Assembly (NCBI RefSeq): GCF_014640255.1
Contig: NZ_BMGP01000002.1
Coordinates: forward strand, 310,001-374,000
From: Subtercola lobariae
Lineage (GTDB): Bacteria; Actinomycetota; Actinomycetes; Actinomycetales; Microbacteriaceae
DNA: 64,000 nucleotides
Reading direction: 5' to 3'
The notes under the pieces are model-generated. The model made no database searches and had not been told where the DNA came from. It saw only the letters and a program-made list of their open reading frames with translations. The position numbers and the translations under genes are program-made. Below are positions 8,459 through 17,803 of this stretch, in pieces (the stretch's first letter is position 1; each line of letters begins with the position of its first letter).

Positions 8459-8541
8459 GCGTAATGCGCTCTAATGACACTCTACATGACCAACCACAGA
8501 TCGTCTCCTGACGACGTACCGCGACCGGTTGGAAACCGACG

Positions 8542-9486
8542 TCAGGGAACGATGACGATTTTGCCGCGCACGTGACCCGTCTCGCTGAGGAGGTGTGCCT
8601 CGGCCGCCTCGTCGAGCGAGAACTGCTGCGAAACTTCGATCTCGAACTCGCCGGCCGCGAGCAGTTGCGCCGCTACCGCGAGGGCCTCGACGCGCAGGCG
8701 CAGCTCTTCGTCGGTGAGCGGAACGGGGCTACCGCCCGCCCACGCGCGAATGCCCAGGTCTGCGGCACGACCGCCGACCACTATCGTCGCGATGTTGTTT
8801 CGGTCGTCGACGAGCTCGAATGAGGCTTCGAGCGCTTCGTCGGTGCCCGCCGCATCGAACACCAGGTCGATTCCCTGCGGCGCGACCTCGCGCACACGCT
8901 CGGCTAGCCCCGGCCCGTAAGCCACCGGAATGGCGCCGAGCTCACGCAATCGATCGTGGTTGGAAGGGCTCGCCGTAGCGATCACCGTGGCTCCCCAGGC
9001 GGTCGCGAACTGCACCGCCGCCTGGCCCACCCCACCCGATCCGCCGTGAATCAACAGTTTCGTCTCGGGCCCGACGTCGAGCGAACGCAGCACTTGATAT
9101 GCGGTGCCCACCGGCACACCGAGCGCAGCCGCTTGCGGCCAATCGAGCGACTCCGGCTTGTCGGTCAGCTGCGCCGCTGCAGCCACCACGTGGGTCGCGT
9201 ACGCCGCCGATGCCCCGCGCACGACGACCTCGTCGCCGACGCTCCAGTCGGTGACACCATCGCCGACCTCGACCACGACACCGGCCGCGTCAGACCCCAC
9301 ACCCCGCGCCTCGGTGAGCGGCCCGGTCGAGCGCAGCCCGCGACGCAGTTTCGTATCGACCGGGTTCACCCCGGCGGCTCGCACCTCGACGACTACGTGA
9401 CCAGTGGATGCCCGTGGGGTCTCCACCTCGGCGACCTCCAGCACTTCGGGCCCACCAAAACTGCGGTACTGCACAACTCTCGCCAT
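8542..9486 (-). CDS. NADPH:quinone reductase-like zinc-independent MDR oxidoreductase
   Basis: A 314-residue medium-chain dehydrogenase/reductase of the quinone oxidoreductase subgroup. The N-terminal GroES-like domain (residues about 1-120) lacks zinc-ligand cysteines, and the Rossmann part contains HGGSGGVGQAAVQFA, which binds NADPH. Such enzymes reduce quinones or activated alkenes. ATG 9486 is chosen because AAAGGA lies 8 bases upstream and the protein then begins MARVVQYRSFGGPEVLE, the family's normal N-terminus; a frame reaching 9552 has no such support. It stands alone, on the same strand as the extended SDR upstream. Confidence 0.9.
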   Translation of the reverse strand: MARVVQYRSFGGPEVLEVAEVETPRASTGHVVVEVRAAGVNPVDTKLRRGLRSTGPLTEARGVGSDAAGVVVEVGDGVTDWSVGDEVVVRGASAAYATHVVAAAAQLTDKPESLDWPQAAALGVPVGTAYQVLRSLDVGPETKLLIHGGSGGVGQAAVQFATAWGATVIATASPSNHDRLRELGAIPVAYGPGLAERVREVAPQGIDLVFDAAGTDEALEASFELVDDRNNIATIVVGGRAADLGIRAWAGGSPVPLTDEELRLRVEALAVAAQLLAAGEFEIEVSQQFSLDEAAEAHLLSETGHVRGKIVIVP

Positions 9487-9604
9487 CAGATTCCTTTCGC
9501 TCTTACGAACCGTACGACTGCCACCCTCGACCGAACTAACCGCCGCCGTCACATGCCGTCATCCAAGCCGAAACGAGCGAAAAGCGAACGAACAGCGAGC
9601 GGAA

Positions 9605-10735
9605 TCAGGCGCGCGTCGTGATCAGACCGCGGTCGATCAGGCTCTCGGCGCAGGCGAGAATGGCCTCCACGTTCGTGCGCGGGGCCCAGCCGAGCATCCG
9701 CTTCGCCTTCGCGTTGCTCACCCGCTTCGGCGGCCCGAGCTGCGGCAGAATAGCGCCGATTTCGGGTGAGAAGGGCGATGCGATCCAGGCCATCCAGTCA
9801 GGCAGCCGGCGCGTCGACACCTTTTTCGCGTCGTCGCCGAGGCGCGATTTCAGCAGCTCGGCGATCTGCAGGTAGGTGAGCGGCGAGCCGGTCGAGGCGA
9901 GAAAACGCTCACCGCTCGCCTCGGGGTTAGTCATCGCCAGCAGATGCAGCTCGGCGACGTCACGCACATCGACGGCGGAGAGCGAAGCGTTCGGCAGGGC
10001 CGCGATGGTGCCGTTGAGGAGGTTCTTCAGCGTGGCGACCGATGTGGGCAGGCGCGGGCCGAGAAGGGGGCCGAACATGCTCACCGGGTTGATCACCGCC
10101 AGCTCGAGATCGCCGCCCTCTGCCGCCATGAACTGCCACGCAGCGCGCTCGGCAAGCGTTTTCGCCCAGATGCCCGCGCCGAGTTCGCCTTTCGTGCTCG
10201 ACCAATCGGTTTCGTCATAGAGGCGACCCGCGCTGCTCGCCGGGTTCGCCTCAGCGCGGGCATTCTCGGCGTCATTCGCCGCAGTCCCATTCGCGGCGCC
10301 ACTCTCCGCGACGCCTTTCGTCGCGGGCGTGCCGTACCCCACGGCACCGAACGATGAAGTGAACACGACGCGTCGCGCGCCAGCGTCGCGAGCGGCGCGC
10401 AACACGCGAATGGTGCCGTCGCGCGTCGGCGCCACGACGGTGTTCGGGTTGTCGGGTTCGGTGAGCGGGCTCGGCGCGGCCGTGTGCAGCACAAACGTGC
10501 ATCCGGCAGCCGCATCGGCCCAGCCCTCGCTCGACATGAGATTCGCTGTGACGATCGAGAGCCGAGCGCCGGGGTCGACTCCCCCGGCCGCGACGAGGGC
10601 ACGCACGTCTGCCTCGCGCTCGGCCGAACGCACGGTCGTTCGCACCCGATAGTCGGCCTCGAGCAGCTGCACGATGCAGTGCGCGCCCAGAAACCCTGAA
10701 CCGCCGGTAACGAGAACCTCGTCGTCACCGTTCAT
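9605..10735 (-). CDS. Extended SDR / NAD-dependent epimerase-dihydroflavonol reductase-like protein
   Basis: A 376-residue extended short-chain dehydrogenase, with VTGGSGFLG at residues 9-17 and a Lys192 followed by LAERAAW. In this group Lys is normally preceded by Tyr four residues earlier (Y-x3-K); here the aligned residue is Gly188 in GAGIWAK, so the catalytic Tyr seems absent. An Ala/Asn/Glu-rich insertion at about 141-171 lies just before it. The start ATG 10735 has CGAGGA upstream and precedes the Rossmann fold by eight residues; an earlier start at 10804 adds only low-complexity sequence. The substrate is unknown, and the enzyme may have lost or altered its activity. Confidence 0.85.
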   Translation of the reverse strand: MNGDDEVLVTGGSGFLGAHCIVQLLEADYRVRTTVRSAEREADVRALVAAGGVDPGARLSIVTANLMSSEGWADAAAGCTFVLHTAAPSPLTEPDNPNTVVAPTRDGTIRVLRAARDAGARRVVFTSSFGAVGYGTPATKGVAESGAANGTAANDAENARAEANPASSAGRLYDETDWSSTKGELGAGIWAKTLAERAAWQFMAAEGGDLELAVINPVSMFGPLLGPRLPTSVATLKNLLNGTIAALPNASLSAVDVRDVAELHLLAMTNPEASGERFLASTGSPLTYLQIAELLKSRLGDDAKKVSTRRLPDWMAWIASPFSPEIGAILPQLGPPKRVSNAKAKRMLGWAPRTNVEAILACAESLIDRGLITTRA

Positions 10736-10838
10736 CGTGTCCTCGAATCCACTGCTGCTGTCGCTCGCTGCTCGCCCCTTCCATCCTGCTGCCCGAGCGA
10801 GCATGCCCGCACCAGATCAGTCCCGATTTCTTAATTGA

Positions 10839-10853
10839 TAATGAATATCATTA
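10839..10853. promoter_or_regulatory. FUR-family-type operator upstream of metal-binding lipoprotein
   Basis: TAATGA-ATA-TCATTA is a perfect 6-bp inverted repeat with a 3-bp spacer, within an AT-rich patch (TTGATAATGAATATCATTAG) in otherwise GC-rich DNA. It resembles binding sites of Zur/Fur-type metal repressors. It lies 72 bp upstream of a ZnuA-like gene, which fits metal-responsive repression. Confidence 0.65.
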
Positions 10854-10924
10854 GTGTTAGTTGTCGGGTGCGCCACACCGACACCCCGCACATGTCACAT
10901 CGAACGGAAGACTGATACCACGTC

Positions 10925-11878
10925 ATGCGCCGCACCCCGCGTCTTGTCTCGATCACCATCGCCGCGACCGCGCTTGTCGCGCTGTCAGCATCGCTTGCCG
11001 GATGCTCGGCCGCCGCACCGACCGCAGCCGGCTCATCGGCGCAGACCAACTCGGGCGCCGCGCCCATCCAGATCGTCGCGTCGATTAACGTCTACGGCGA
11101 CATCGCCGCACAAATCGGCGGCAGCGAGGTGTCAGTGACGTCGATCATCGACGACCCTGACAAAGATCCGCACGATTACCAGGCCGATGCGCAGAACCAG
11201 TTGGCGCTTTCGAAGGCGCAGATCGTCATCGAGAACGGCGGCGGATACGACGACTTCGTCGGCGCCATGCTGAGCAGCGCAAAGAACACCGAGGCAACCG
11301 TGCTGAACGCGGCCGATATCTCGGGCTTCGACCAGAACCCGGCCAGCGGCGAATTCAACGAGCACCTCTGGTACGACATGCCCACCGTCAGCAAGGTGGT
11401 CGAACAGCTCAGCACAGCGCTCACGGCTGCCAACCCCGCCTCCGCCGCGACATTCGCCGCGAACGCCGCGTCATTTCAGGCAAAGCTGACCACCATCGAA
11501 GCCGCCGAGGCCGCAGCGAAAACCGTGGCGGCCGGTGCCGGAGCGGCCATCACCGAGCCCGTTCCGCTCTACATGCTCACCGCCATGGGGCTCACGAACA
11601 AGACCCCCGACGCGTTCAGCAAGGCGATCGAAGACGGCACTGACGCCGCCCCGACCGTGCTGGCCGAGACTCTTTCGCTGTTCAGCTCGCACGCGGTCGC
11701 CGTGCTCGCCTACAACTCGCAGACCCCCGGGCCCCAGACCGACGCCGTTCTGAACGCCGCGAAGTCGGCGGGTGTGGCCGTCGTGCCGGTGACCGAGACG
11801 CTGCCCGCGGGCGACGACTTCATCAGGTGGATGACCGCCAACGTCACCGCCATCGCCGCAGCCGTCGCGGGCAGCTGA
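10925..11878 (+). CDS. Metal ABC transporter substrate-binding lipoprotein (ZnuA/TroA family)
   Basis: A 317-residue zinc/manganese-type binding protein with lipoprotein signal (lipobox LAGC, Cys27). Candidate ligands are His83 in KDPHDYQ and His147 in FNEHLWYD; the third position common in the family is not a His here (TEPVPLYML), as in several actinobacterial relatives. The C-terminal lobe has LAYNSQTPGPQTD and VVPVTETLP. No ATPase or permease gene is adjacent, so it must share a transporter encoded elsewhere or act alone. The operator at 10839-10853 suggests repression by a FUR-family protein when metal is plentiful. The metal cannot be decided from sequence. Confidence 0.88.
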   Translation: MRRTPRLVSITIAATALVALSASLAGCSAAAPTAAGSSAQTNSGAAPIQIVASINVYGDIAAQIGGSEVSVTSIIDDPDKDPHDYQADAQNQLALSKAQIVIENGGGYDDFVGAMLSSAKNTEATVLNAADISGFDQNPASGEFNEHLWYDMPTVSKVVEQLSTALTAANPASAATFAANAASFQAKLTTIEAAEAAAKTVAAGAGAAITEPVPLYMLTAMGLTNKTPDAFSKAIEDGTDAAPTVLAETLSLFSSHAVAVLAYNSQTPGPQTDAVLNAAKSAGVAVVPVTETLPAGDDFIRWMTANVTAIAAAVAGS

Positions 11879-11894
11879 CCCGGGCAGCTGACCC
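11869..11894 (+). repeat. 13-bp tandem duplication spanning a stop codon
   Basis: GGGCAGCTGACCC is repeated twice head to tail (11869-11881, 11882-11894). The first copy contains the TGA stop of the metal-binding lipoprotein gene, so the last residues and stop have been duplicated into the 3' flank. Each unit contains the palindrome CAGCTG. A slippage product without obvious function. Confidence 0.6.
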
Positions 11895-12047
11895 GGGCAT
11901 CCAACCCCGACCGCAAGCCTCGCGTCGATGAGCGGATGCTCAGACAACTGTTACTCCTGCGTGGCACACCCCGTGCCGCCAGGGCTAGTCTTTTGGGTTA
12001 CCAGAGCCTGCGCGAAGCGCGCAAGCCCAGGGCCTCGAGGAGACGTC

Positions 12048-12308
12048 ATGACTGTTCGACGCGTCACAGCAACGCGAAAAAGTGCCACCGGATACATCAC
12101 CCACTTCGGGTGCGAAGACCAGCCGGGGGTGCTGCTTACTGCCGCCGACGTCATTCTCGACATCGAGGTGGGCCAGTACACGTATGTGGTGTCGTGGCCC
12201 AATCAGCGGGCCACGGTCATCCACGCCACCGATGCGGGCGGTGGGTACCTTCGAGCCGACCGCGACGACTCGTCGCGCAACAACCTGCTCGATCTGCCCG
12301 ACTGCTGA
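12048..12308 (+). CDS. DUF3892-like small protein
   Basis: An 86-residue protein of unknown function. It resembles the DUF3892 family: an N-terminal VTATRKSATGYITHFGC segment, a middle G-x-YTYVVSW strand, and the C-terminal signature YLRADRDDSSRNNLLDLPDC. ATG 12048 is supported by GAGGAG six bases upstream; longer frames from 11928 lack this. There is no signal peptide, so it is probably cytoplasmic. It is followed by a small membrane protein gene on the same strand. Confidence 0.75.
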   Translation: MTVRRVTATRKSATGYITHFGCEDQPGVLLTAADVILDIEVGQYTYVVSWPNQRATVIHATDAGGGYLRADRDDSSRNNLLDLPDC

Positions 12309-12377
12309 CGCGCCGCGGCGGCTCGCGCGAAAGCGGTGCGCGCGAAACCGATGCGACGCGTTGGTAGGCTACGACTC

Positions 12378-12656
12378 GTGATCTCCATCTGGACGTTTCT
12401 GCTCAGCCTTGTGATCTTCTTCGCGAGCGTTGCGGCTGTGATCTACAGCTTTCGAGACGGTAACCGCATCGCCATCGTGCTGGCGCTCGACGCCGGCATC
12501 ATCAGCGCCCTCGGCCTGGTGCTCAACGCCACGACTCGGGGCGAGCTGATGGGCACCGACCTTCTGGTGTTCTGCGCGCTGCCGCTCGCTTTCGCGATCG
12601 CAGCGGCGGCCCTCTGCCGGTTCGCACGCGATCGCGGCGCACTCGACCCGGCCTGA
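12378..12656 (+). CDS. Small membrane protein of unknown function
   Basis: A 92-residue hydrophobic protein with three probable membrane segments (about residues 2-23, 32-48 and 59-78). The GTG at 12378 is chosen because it begins directly with the first membrane segment (ISIWTFLLSLVIFFASV); an ATG further upstream at 12336 would add an Arg-rich stretch. I do not recognise a family. It is oriented toward the convergent MFS exporter, 78 bp away. Confidence 0.5.
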   Translation: MISIWTFLLSLVIFFASVAAVIYSFRDGNRIAIVLALDAGIISALGLVLNATTRGELMGTDLLVFCALPLAFAIAAAALCRFARDRGALDPA

Positions 12657-12734
12657 CGCTTCTCGCTGGCCGCTGCCCGCCATGTCGGCCGCCTCGTGCC
12701 GCTGGCCGCGCCCGCCGCCAGCAAGGCAGTCGCG

Positions 12735-14369
12735 CTAGGCGCTTCGCGGCTGCCGGCGTTTCGCCCTGGGTTTCGGCGCACCGCCGCCCACAAGCTGGGT
12801 CGGGATGTTCTTCGAGAACAACAGCGACACAATCGCTATCACGGTCAGCACGAAGAACGACAACCGCAGCGCTGAAACCTGCGAGTCGCTGTACAGCGAG
12901 GTCAGCTCATCGGCCTGTGCCTGCGTGACTCCCGCTTTCTCGGCGAGCGCGGGCACACTCGCCACGGGCACGATCTCGACCCCAGCCTGAGTGCTTGCGC
13001 TCACCTGCGATTTGACCGAGTCGGGCAGATCGCTTGAACTCACCGAGCCGAGAAAACCGCTCGCGAGAGAGCCGATGAGCACCGAACCGATCAACGCTGT
13101 TCCGAGCGACGAGCCGAGGTTCTGAAACACCCCTTGCAGGCCACCCACCTCGCTGGTCTGCTCTTCGGTGACGGCCGACATGTTCACGTTGCCGAGCTGT
13201 GAGGCCAGCAGACCGAGAGCCGCACCCGCAAGGAACATGCCCACCGCGAAGGGCACCGATTTCAGGTCGAGCGATACCGAGGCCAGCAAGAAGATCGATG
13301 CGCCGACGAGAATGATCTGGCCGAGCCGAACAATTTGTCGCGGCGACCAGATCGCAGTGAGCCTGGTACCGACGATCGAGAATACAATCAGCGAAATCGA
13401 CAGCGGAAAGATCTTCAGTCCGGTGCTCAGCGCGTCGAGCCCGAGTGTCATCTGCAGATACACCGGAATCATGAAGAAAATCGCCGCGGTGATCGCGTAC
13501 TGGGCCGCAAGCACCGAGAGCCCGGCCCGCAACTGTGCAATGCGGAACATCGACACCTGTACCAGCGGCGCACGGCCGACCTTTATCAGGTAGCGCTGCC
13601 GAACCACGAACAACCAGAGCAGCACGGCTCCACCGATGATGAAATACGGAACCAGCGACAGACCGAGCGGTTCGATCTTCACCCCGTTGATCTCTGGTGG
13701 ATGCTCGGGCAGAATCCACCCCCAGGTCTTGCTCTGGAGCATTCCGAACACCACCAGCACCAGCCCGAGCGCCGAGAGCAGCACGCTCAGCATATCGAAG
13801 CGAATCTTCTGCGGCACGCTGGTGTCGCTGACCACTCTCGACAGCACGAGAACAGCGGCCATGATGACGACTTCGCCAAAGAATACGTATCGCCAGCTGA
13901 AGTACGTGGTGACGAAGCCGCCGATCAGCGGCCCGGCAGCCACGGCACCCCCTGAGATGGCGCCGATGATGGCGTAGGCCGTCACCCGATCGCGACCCGA
14001 GTAGTTATTGGCAACAAGCGCCGCGATGGCCGGAATAACCAGAACCGCGCCGAGACCCTCGATGACCGACCAGCCGAGAAACAGCATCACGATATTCGGA
14101 GCGAGCCCCGTGATCAGCGACCCGCAGGCATAAACGATGGCGCCGATCACGAAGGCGCGCCGACGCCCCCAGATGTCGCCGAGCTTCGCGCCCAACAACA
14201 TTACAGCGGCCATCGTCAGCGTGTAGAACGTGATGGCGCCCTGCATCGCGGCGACGGTCGTGTCGAGATCTTTCACGACCGTCGAAATCGACACGTTCAT
14301 CACCGTGCTGTCAAGCACCATCACGAACTGAGCCATGCCCAGAATGATGACTGCTGCCCACTTCTTCAC
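12735..14369 (-). CDS. MFS drug exporter, DHA2 (14-segment) family
   Basis: A 544-residue proton-driven exporter. The N-terminus (WAAVIILGMAQFVMVLDSTVMNVSI) and the following GAKLGDIWGRRRAF loop between segments 2 and 3 are hallmarks of the DHA2 group, and the length fits 14 membrane segments. An extracytoplasmic loop near residues 430-480 is long and ends before the last segment, and the C-terminus is basic (PRAKRRQPR). No regulator is adjacent. Substrate unknown; relatives export dyes, antibiotics or metabolites. Confidence 0.92.
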   Translation of the reverse strand: MKKWAAVIILGMAQFVMVLDSTVMNVSISTVVKDLDTTVAAMQGAITFYTLTMAAVMLLGAKLGDIWGRRRAFVIGAIVYACGSLITGLAPNIVMLFLGWSVIEGLGAVLVIPAIAALVANNYSGRDRVTAYAIIGAISGGAVAAGPLIGGFVTTYFSWRYVFFGEVVIMAAVLVLSRVVSDTSVPQKIRFDMLSVLLSALGLVLVVFGMLQSKTWGWILPEHPPEINGVKIEPLGLSLVPYFIIGGAVLLWLFVVRQRYLIKVGRAPLVQVSMFRIAQLRAGLSVLAAQYAITAAIFFMIPVYLQMTLGLDALSTGLKIFPLSISLIVFSIVGTRLTAIWSPRQIVRLGQIILVGASIFLLASVSLDLKSVPFAVGMFLAGAALGLLASQLGNVNMSAVTEEQTSEVGGLQGVFQNLGSSLGTALIGSVLIGSLASGFLGSVSSSDLPDSVKSQVSASTQAGVEIVPVASVPALAEKAGVTQAQADELTSLYSDSQVSALRLSFFVLTVIAIVSLLFSKNIPTQLVGGGAPKPRAKRRQPRSA

Positions 14370-14435
14370 GGTAAGAGTATGGCAGCGCTCCGCCGTCAGC
14401 GGTGCGCGTTCGCGCGGGAGTCGAACGGGCGAGGG

Positions 14436-14930
14436 TCAGGCAGGCAGATTGGCCTCGATCAGGGCCACGAACTCAGGGTCGCGAGGCGTAATGCGAGGGC
14501 GAAGTCGCGACACCACAGTGCCGCCGGGGGCGATCAAGAACTTCTCGAAGTTCCACTGCACGTCTCCGGCCTCGCCCTGAGCATCCTGAACCTCGGTGAG
14601 CTCGGAGTAGAGGGCATGACGACCGTCGCCGTTCACCTCGATCTTGGAGTAGACCGGAAAGTCGACACCGAACGTGGTGGAACAGAACTCCTGAATTTCG
14701 GCGTCGGTGCCCGGCTCTTGCCCGTTGAATTGGTTGCACGGAAAGCCGACGACGCTGAACCCACGACCCGAGTACTCGGTCTGCAGCTGCTGAAGGTCGG
14801 CGTACTGCGGGGTGAGGCCGCACTTCGAGGCGACGTTCACCACCAGAAGCACCTGGTCACGGTACGAATCGAGGGTGACGGTATCGCCGTCGGCGGTCTG
14901 AAATTCAATGTCATACAGTGTCGACGTCAT
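14436..14930 (-). CDS. Glutathione peroxidase family peroxidase (Cys type)
   Basis: A 164-residue thiol peroxidase that reduces hydrogen peroxide and organic peroxides in the cytoplasm. The peroxidatic residue is Cys37 in NVASKCGLTPQY, where animal enzymes have selenocysteine. Other active-site parts are Gln71 in GFPCNQFNGQEPG and the Trp in WNFEKFL. Cys-type bacterial members usually use thioredoxin, not glutathione, which fits an actinobacterium. ATG 14930 is preceded by GAGGGG, and the fold begins there; a frame reaching 15014 is unsupported. Confidence 0.93.
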   Translation of the reverse strand: MTSTLYDIEFQTADGDTVTLDSYRDQVLLVVNVASKCGLTPQYADLQQLQTEYSGRGFSVVGFPCNQFNGQEPGTDAEIQEFCSTTFGVDFPVYSKIEVNGDGRHALYSELTEVQDAQGEAGDVQWNFEKFLIAPGGTVVSRLRPRITPRDPEFVALIEANLPA

Positions 14931-15103
14931 CGGGTGCCCCTCACTGGCGGCCGTCTGCCGCACTGTCACTAGTTTATTCGAAGTGGGGCGTTGAACATCT
15001 GGGAGAACGTGCACTCACTGACCCTTACGCGCGACCGGAGCGGCCCCTACGCTGAATACAAACGCAGCGACGCGATTTGAGAGACGAAAAGAGCGAACAC
15101 GCC

Positions 15104-15340
15104 ATGACCGACGAACGCACCTACAAAGCAGAACTCATCGGGCCGACCACGGTCGGCAATGCCGAGGTCATCGAATTGCCTTACGTGAACGGGGCCTACC
15201 AAGACCTCGTCGAGCTCACCTTCGAGGCTGGCGGCGCCACCTCGGTTCGCACCTGGGCCCTCGGCGAGGGCACCGTAGAGCCGATTCCCTACAACTTCGT
15301 CGGCGAGGTAGACGCCACTCCCCCGAACGTCGAGAACTAG
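15104..15340 (+). CDS. Hypothetical 78-residue protein
   Basis: A small acidic protein (MTDERTYKAEL, then VELTFEAGG) without signal peptide, membrane segment or motif that I recognise. I chose ATG 15104, with a GAGCGAA stretch upstream; an in-frame start at 15077 adds nine residues. Its 3' end is followed by a strong hairpin shared with the convergent aldose epimerase gene, consistent with a real transcribed gene. Confidence 0.5.
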   Translation: MTDERTYKAELIGPTTVGNAEVIELPYVNGAYQDLVELTFEAGGATSVRTWALGEGTVEPIPYNFVGEVDATPPNVEN

Positions 15341-15351
15341 CTCCACCAGCT

Positions 15352-15395
15352 CGCCCGAAAACGAGGTCTCACCCGGTGGAATGTCGTTTCGGGCG
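15352..15395. terminator. Bidirectional hairpin terminator
   Basis: CGCCCGAAAACGA (15352-15364) pairs with TCGTTTCGGGCG (15384-15395) with one bulged A. It lies between the convergent 78-residue gene and the aldose 1-epimerase gene, where either transcript could end. Confidence 0.6.
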
Positions 15396-15400
15396 GGAAG

Positions 15401-16435
15401 TCAGGCGGGGCGGTGGCGGATGCCCCAGCGCACCGACCACGATTCGCCCGGGGCGAGCCAGCGGAGGCCGCGGCCCGAGTTGAAGGCGTTGGCGGGGGCC
15501 GTCATCGGCTCGATGGCGACCGCGTAGCCCGGGCCCTGCTCGCGGGGGAAGTTATTCGGCGTGTAGACCTGCACGTAGCCGAAGTTCTCATCGCCCCAGA
15601 GTTCGGTCGCCGAGCCGTCGGGTGCGGTGACTGAGTGCGTGCTGCGCCCCTCGACCACGGCGACATCTCCGTAACCGTGGTCGATGGCGAGGTCGCCCAC
15701 ACGGCGCCCTCGGCGAAGGTCGAAGGGTGAGCCGTCGAGGTTGACCTCGGCGGTGGGAATGGAACGGGCATCCACTTCGAACTGCGTGCCGGCGGCGACC
15801 GTCACGACCAGATCGTCGACAAGCACCCCGCCAACTCGGAGATACGGATGCGCACCGACCGCCACGGGCGCCGCGTCTGCCGAACGGTTCACGAGCGTGT
15901 GGGTCACGGTGAGACCCTCATCGCTGAGGGCGTATTCGACGCTCGTGTCGAGCAGAAACGGGTAGCCGTGCTGCGGAAAGACCCTTGCGGCGAGGGTGAT
16001 GCTGCTTTCCGTTCTCTGCACGAGACGGTAGGCGGTGTTACGCAGCAACCCGTGAATGGCGTTGCCCGTCGCGGGCTCAGTGATGTCGAGCTGCTGGGTT
16101 TTGCCGTTCAACTGCCAGCGGGCATCCGCAATTCGGTTGGGCCAGGGCACGAGAACAAGGCCTGAGCCCATGAGTGGCAGCACGTCGGCCGAGTGCGTTT
16201 CGACCGAGTGGATGCCCTGCAGTACGAGTTCGCGAAGCGAGGCAGCGAGTTCGGTGACGACGGCCGTCGAGAGACCGCGCGCGCCGGCGAACCGCAGGCT
16301 GAACTGCTCGCCGGTGGCGAAATGGCCGCCGGAGGGTTCGGGTGCGGCCGAAGGAGCATCCGGGGTCGACGGCACGACCGCGGCCGCCTCTGGGGCGGAC
16401 GGCTCAGCCGCAGCAGCCTCGGCCGCATCGCTCAC
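15401..16435 (-). CDS. Aldose 1-epimerase family protein
   Basis: A 344-residue protein of the mutarotase (GalM) fold, which interconverts alpha and beta anomers of aldoses. Key His residues are visible in GNAIHGLLRN and VGAHPYLR, and the C-terminal VAIEPMTAPANAFN carries the catalytic Glu. The first 45 residues are an Ala/Pro/Ser-rich extension before the catalytic fold. The GTG start lies 4 bp after the glyA stop, so it is the second gene of the glyA transcript; the link between the two functions is not obvious. Confidence 0.9.
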   Translation of the reverse strand: MSDAAEAAAAEPSAPEAAAVVPSTPDAPSAAPEPSGGHFATGEQFSLRFAGARGLSTAVVTELAASLRELVLQGIHSVETHSADVLPLMGSGLVLVPWPNRIADARWQLNGKTQQLDITEPATGNAIHGLLRNTAYRLVQRTESSITLAARVFPQHGYPFLLDTSVEYALSDEGLTVTHTLVNRSADAAPVAVGAHPYLRVGGVLVDDLVVTVAAGTQFEVDARSIPTAEVNLDGSPFDLRRGRRVGDLAIDHGYGDVAVVEGRSTHSVTAPDGSATELWGDENFGYVQVYTPNNFPREQGPGYAVAIEPMTAPANAFNSGRGLRWLAPGESWSVRWGIRHRPA

Positions 16436-16439
16436 GGAG

Positions 16440-17753
16440 TCACCAATTCTCGAGGCTGTCGTACAGCGGGTAGCCGTCGGTCAACTTCAGAACGCGGGCG
16501 CGCAGCGCGTCAACGTCGGGCGTGGGCTTCAAGGCCGTTGCGATGATGTCGGCCACCTCGGTGAATTCTGCGTCGCCAAAACCACGCGTCGCGAGCGCCG
16601 AGGTGCCGATGCGCAGGCCCGAAGTGACCATGGGCGGGCGCGGGTCGAACGGAATCGCGTTGCGGTTCACGGTGATGCCCACTTCGTGCAGAATGTCTTC
16701 GGCTTGCTTGCCGTCGAGCGGCGAATTGCGCAGATCGACGAGCACGAGGTGCACATCGGTACCGCCGGTGAGAACGCTCACGCCCGCAGCTACCGTGTCA
16801 GCCGCTGTCAAGCGCTCGGCGACGATCTTGGCGCCATCGATGGTGCGCTGCTGGCGGTCTCTGAACTCCGGCTCGCCCGCGAGCTTGAATGCCGTCGCCT
16901 TGGCAGCGATGACGTGCATCAACGGGCCGCCCTGCTGGCCGGGGAACACCGCCGAGTCGACCTTCTTGGCGTATTCGGCCGTGCTCAGCACCACACCGCT
17001 GCGCGGGCCGGCGAGCGTCTTGTGCACCGTGGAGGTGACGACATCGGCGTAGGGCACGGGTGATGGATGCAACCCCGCAGCCACCAGGCCGGCGAAGTGC
17101 GCCATATCGACCCAGAGCTTGGCGCCCACCTCGTCGGCAATGGAGCGGAACGCCGCGAAGTCGAGCTGACGAGGGTACGCCGACCAGCCCGCGATGAGCA
17201 CCGTTGGGCGGTACTCGAGGGCCTTGGCGCGCACCACATCCATGTCGACCAGGTAGGTCTCAGGGTCGACACCGTAGGAGGTCGCGTTGTAGTTCTTGCC
17301 CGAGAAGTTGAGCTTCATACCGTGCGTGAGGTGGCCGCCGTGGGCGAGTTCTTGGCCGAGAATCGTGTCGCCGATGGTCGCGAGCGCCATCAGCGCAGCA
17401 GCGTTCGCCTGCGCGCCGGCGTGCGGCTGAACGTTGGCGTGCTCGGCACCGAACAGCGCCTTCGCGCGGTCGCGGGCGAGGTTCTCAGCGACGTCGACGA
17501 ACTCGCAGCCGCCGTAGTAACGGCGACCCGGGTAGCCCTCGGCGTACTTGTTGGTAAGCACCGAACCTTGCGCCTGTAATACGGCGCGCGGCACGAAATT
17601 CTCACTCGCGATCATCTCGAGGGTGCCGCGCTGGCGGCCGAGTTCGCTCTGCAGAACGGCGGCGATCTCCGGGTCGACGCTCGAGAGCGGGTCGTTGAAC
17701 GTGGTCGGTAGCGAGCTGGCTGTTGAGGGTGTGGCGGGGGCGTTGATGGTCAA
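16440..17753 (-). CDS. glyA: Serine hydroxymethyltransferase
   Basis: A 437-residue PLP enzyme that converts serine and tetrahydrofolate to glycine and 5,10-methylene-THF, the main one-carbon source for purine synthesis. Visible parts are the N-terminal [12 protein letters not shown] and [24 protein letters not shown], and the PLP lysine in [13 protein letters not shown] place the start at TTG 17753, which has GAGGAG upstream and matches the usual length. Frames extending to 17885 run through the riboswitch and are not coding. The ZTP riboswitch just upstream implies that expression rises when folate or one-carbon supply limits purine synthesis. Confidence 0.96.
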   Translation of the reverse strand: MTINAPATPSTASSLPTTFNDPLSSVDPEIAAVLQSELGRQRGTLEMIASENFVPRAVLQAQGSVLTNKYAEGYPGRRYYGGCEFVDVAENLARDRAKALFGAEHANVQPHAGAQANAAALMALATIGDTILGQELAHGGHLTHGMKLNFSGKNYNATSYGVDPETYLVDMDVVRAKALEYRPTVLIAGWSAYPRQLDFAAFRSIADEVGAKLWVDMAHFAGLVAAGLHPSPVPYADVVTSTVHKTLAGPRSGVVLSTAEYAKKVDSAVFPGQQGGPLMHVIAAKATAFKLAGEPEFRDRQQRTIDGAKIVAERLTAADTVAAGVSVLTGGTDVHLVLVDLRNSPLDGKQAEDILHEVGITVNRNAIPFDPRPPMVTSGLRIGTSALATRGFGDAEFTEVADIIATALKPTPDVDALRARVLKLTDGYPLYDSLENW

Positions 17754-17803
17754 GATGACTCCTCGTTCGTGACAGGGCGGAAGAAGGTTCGGTGATTCCG
17801 TAG

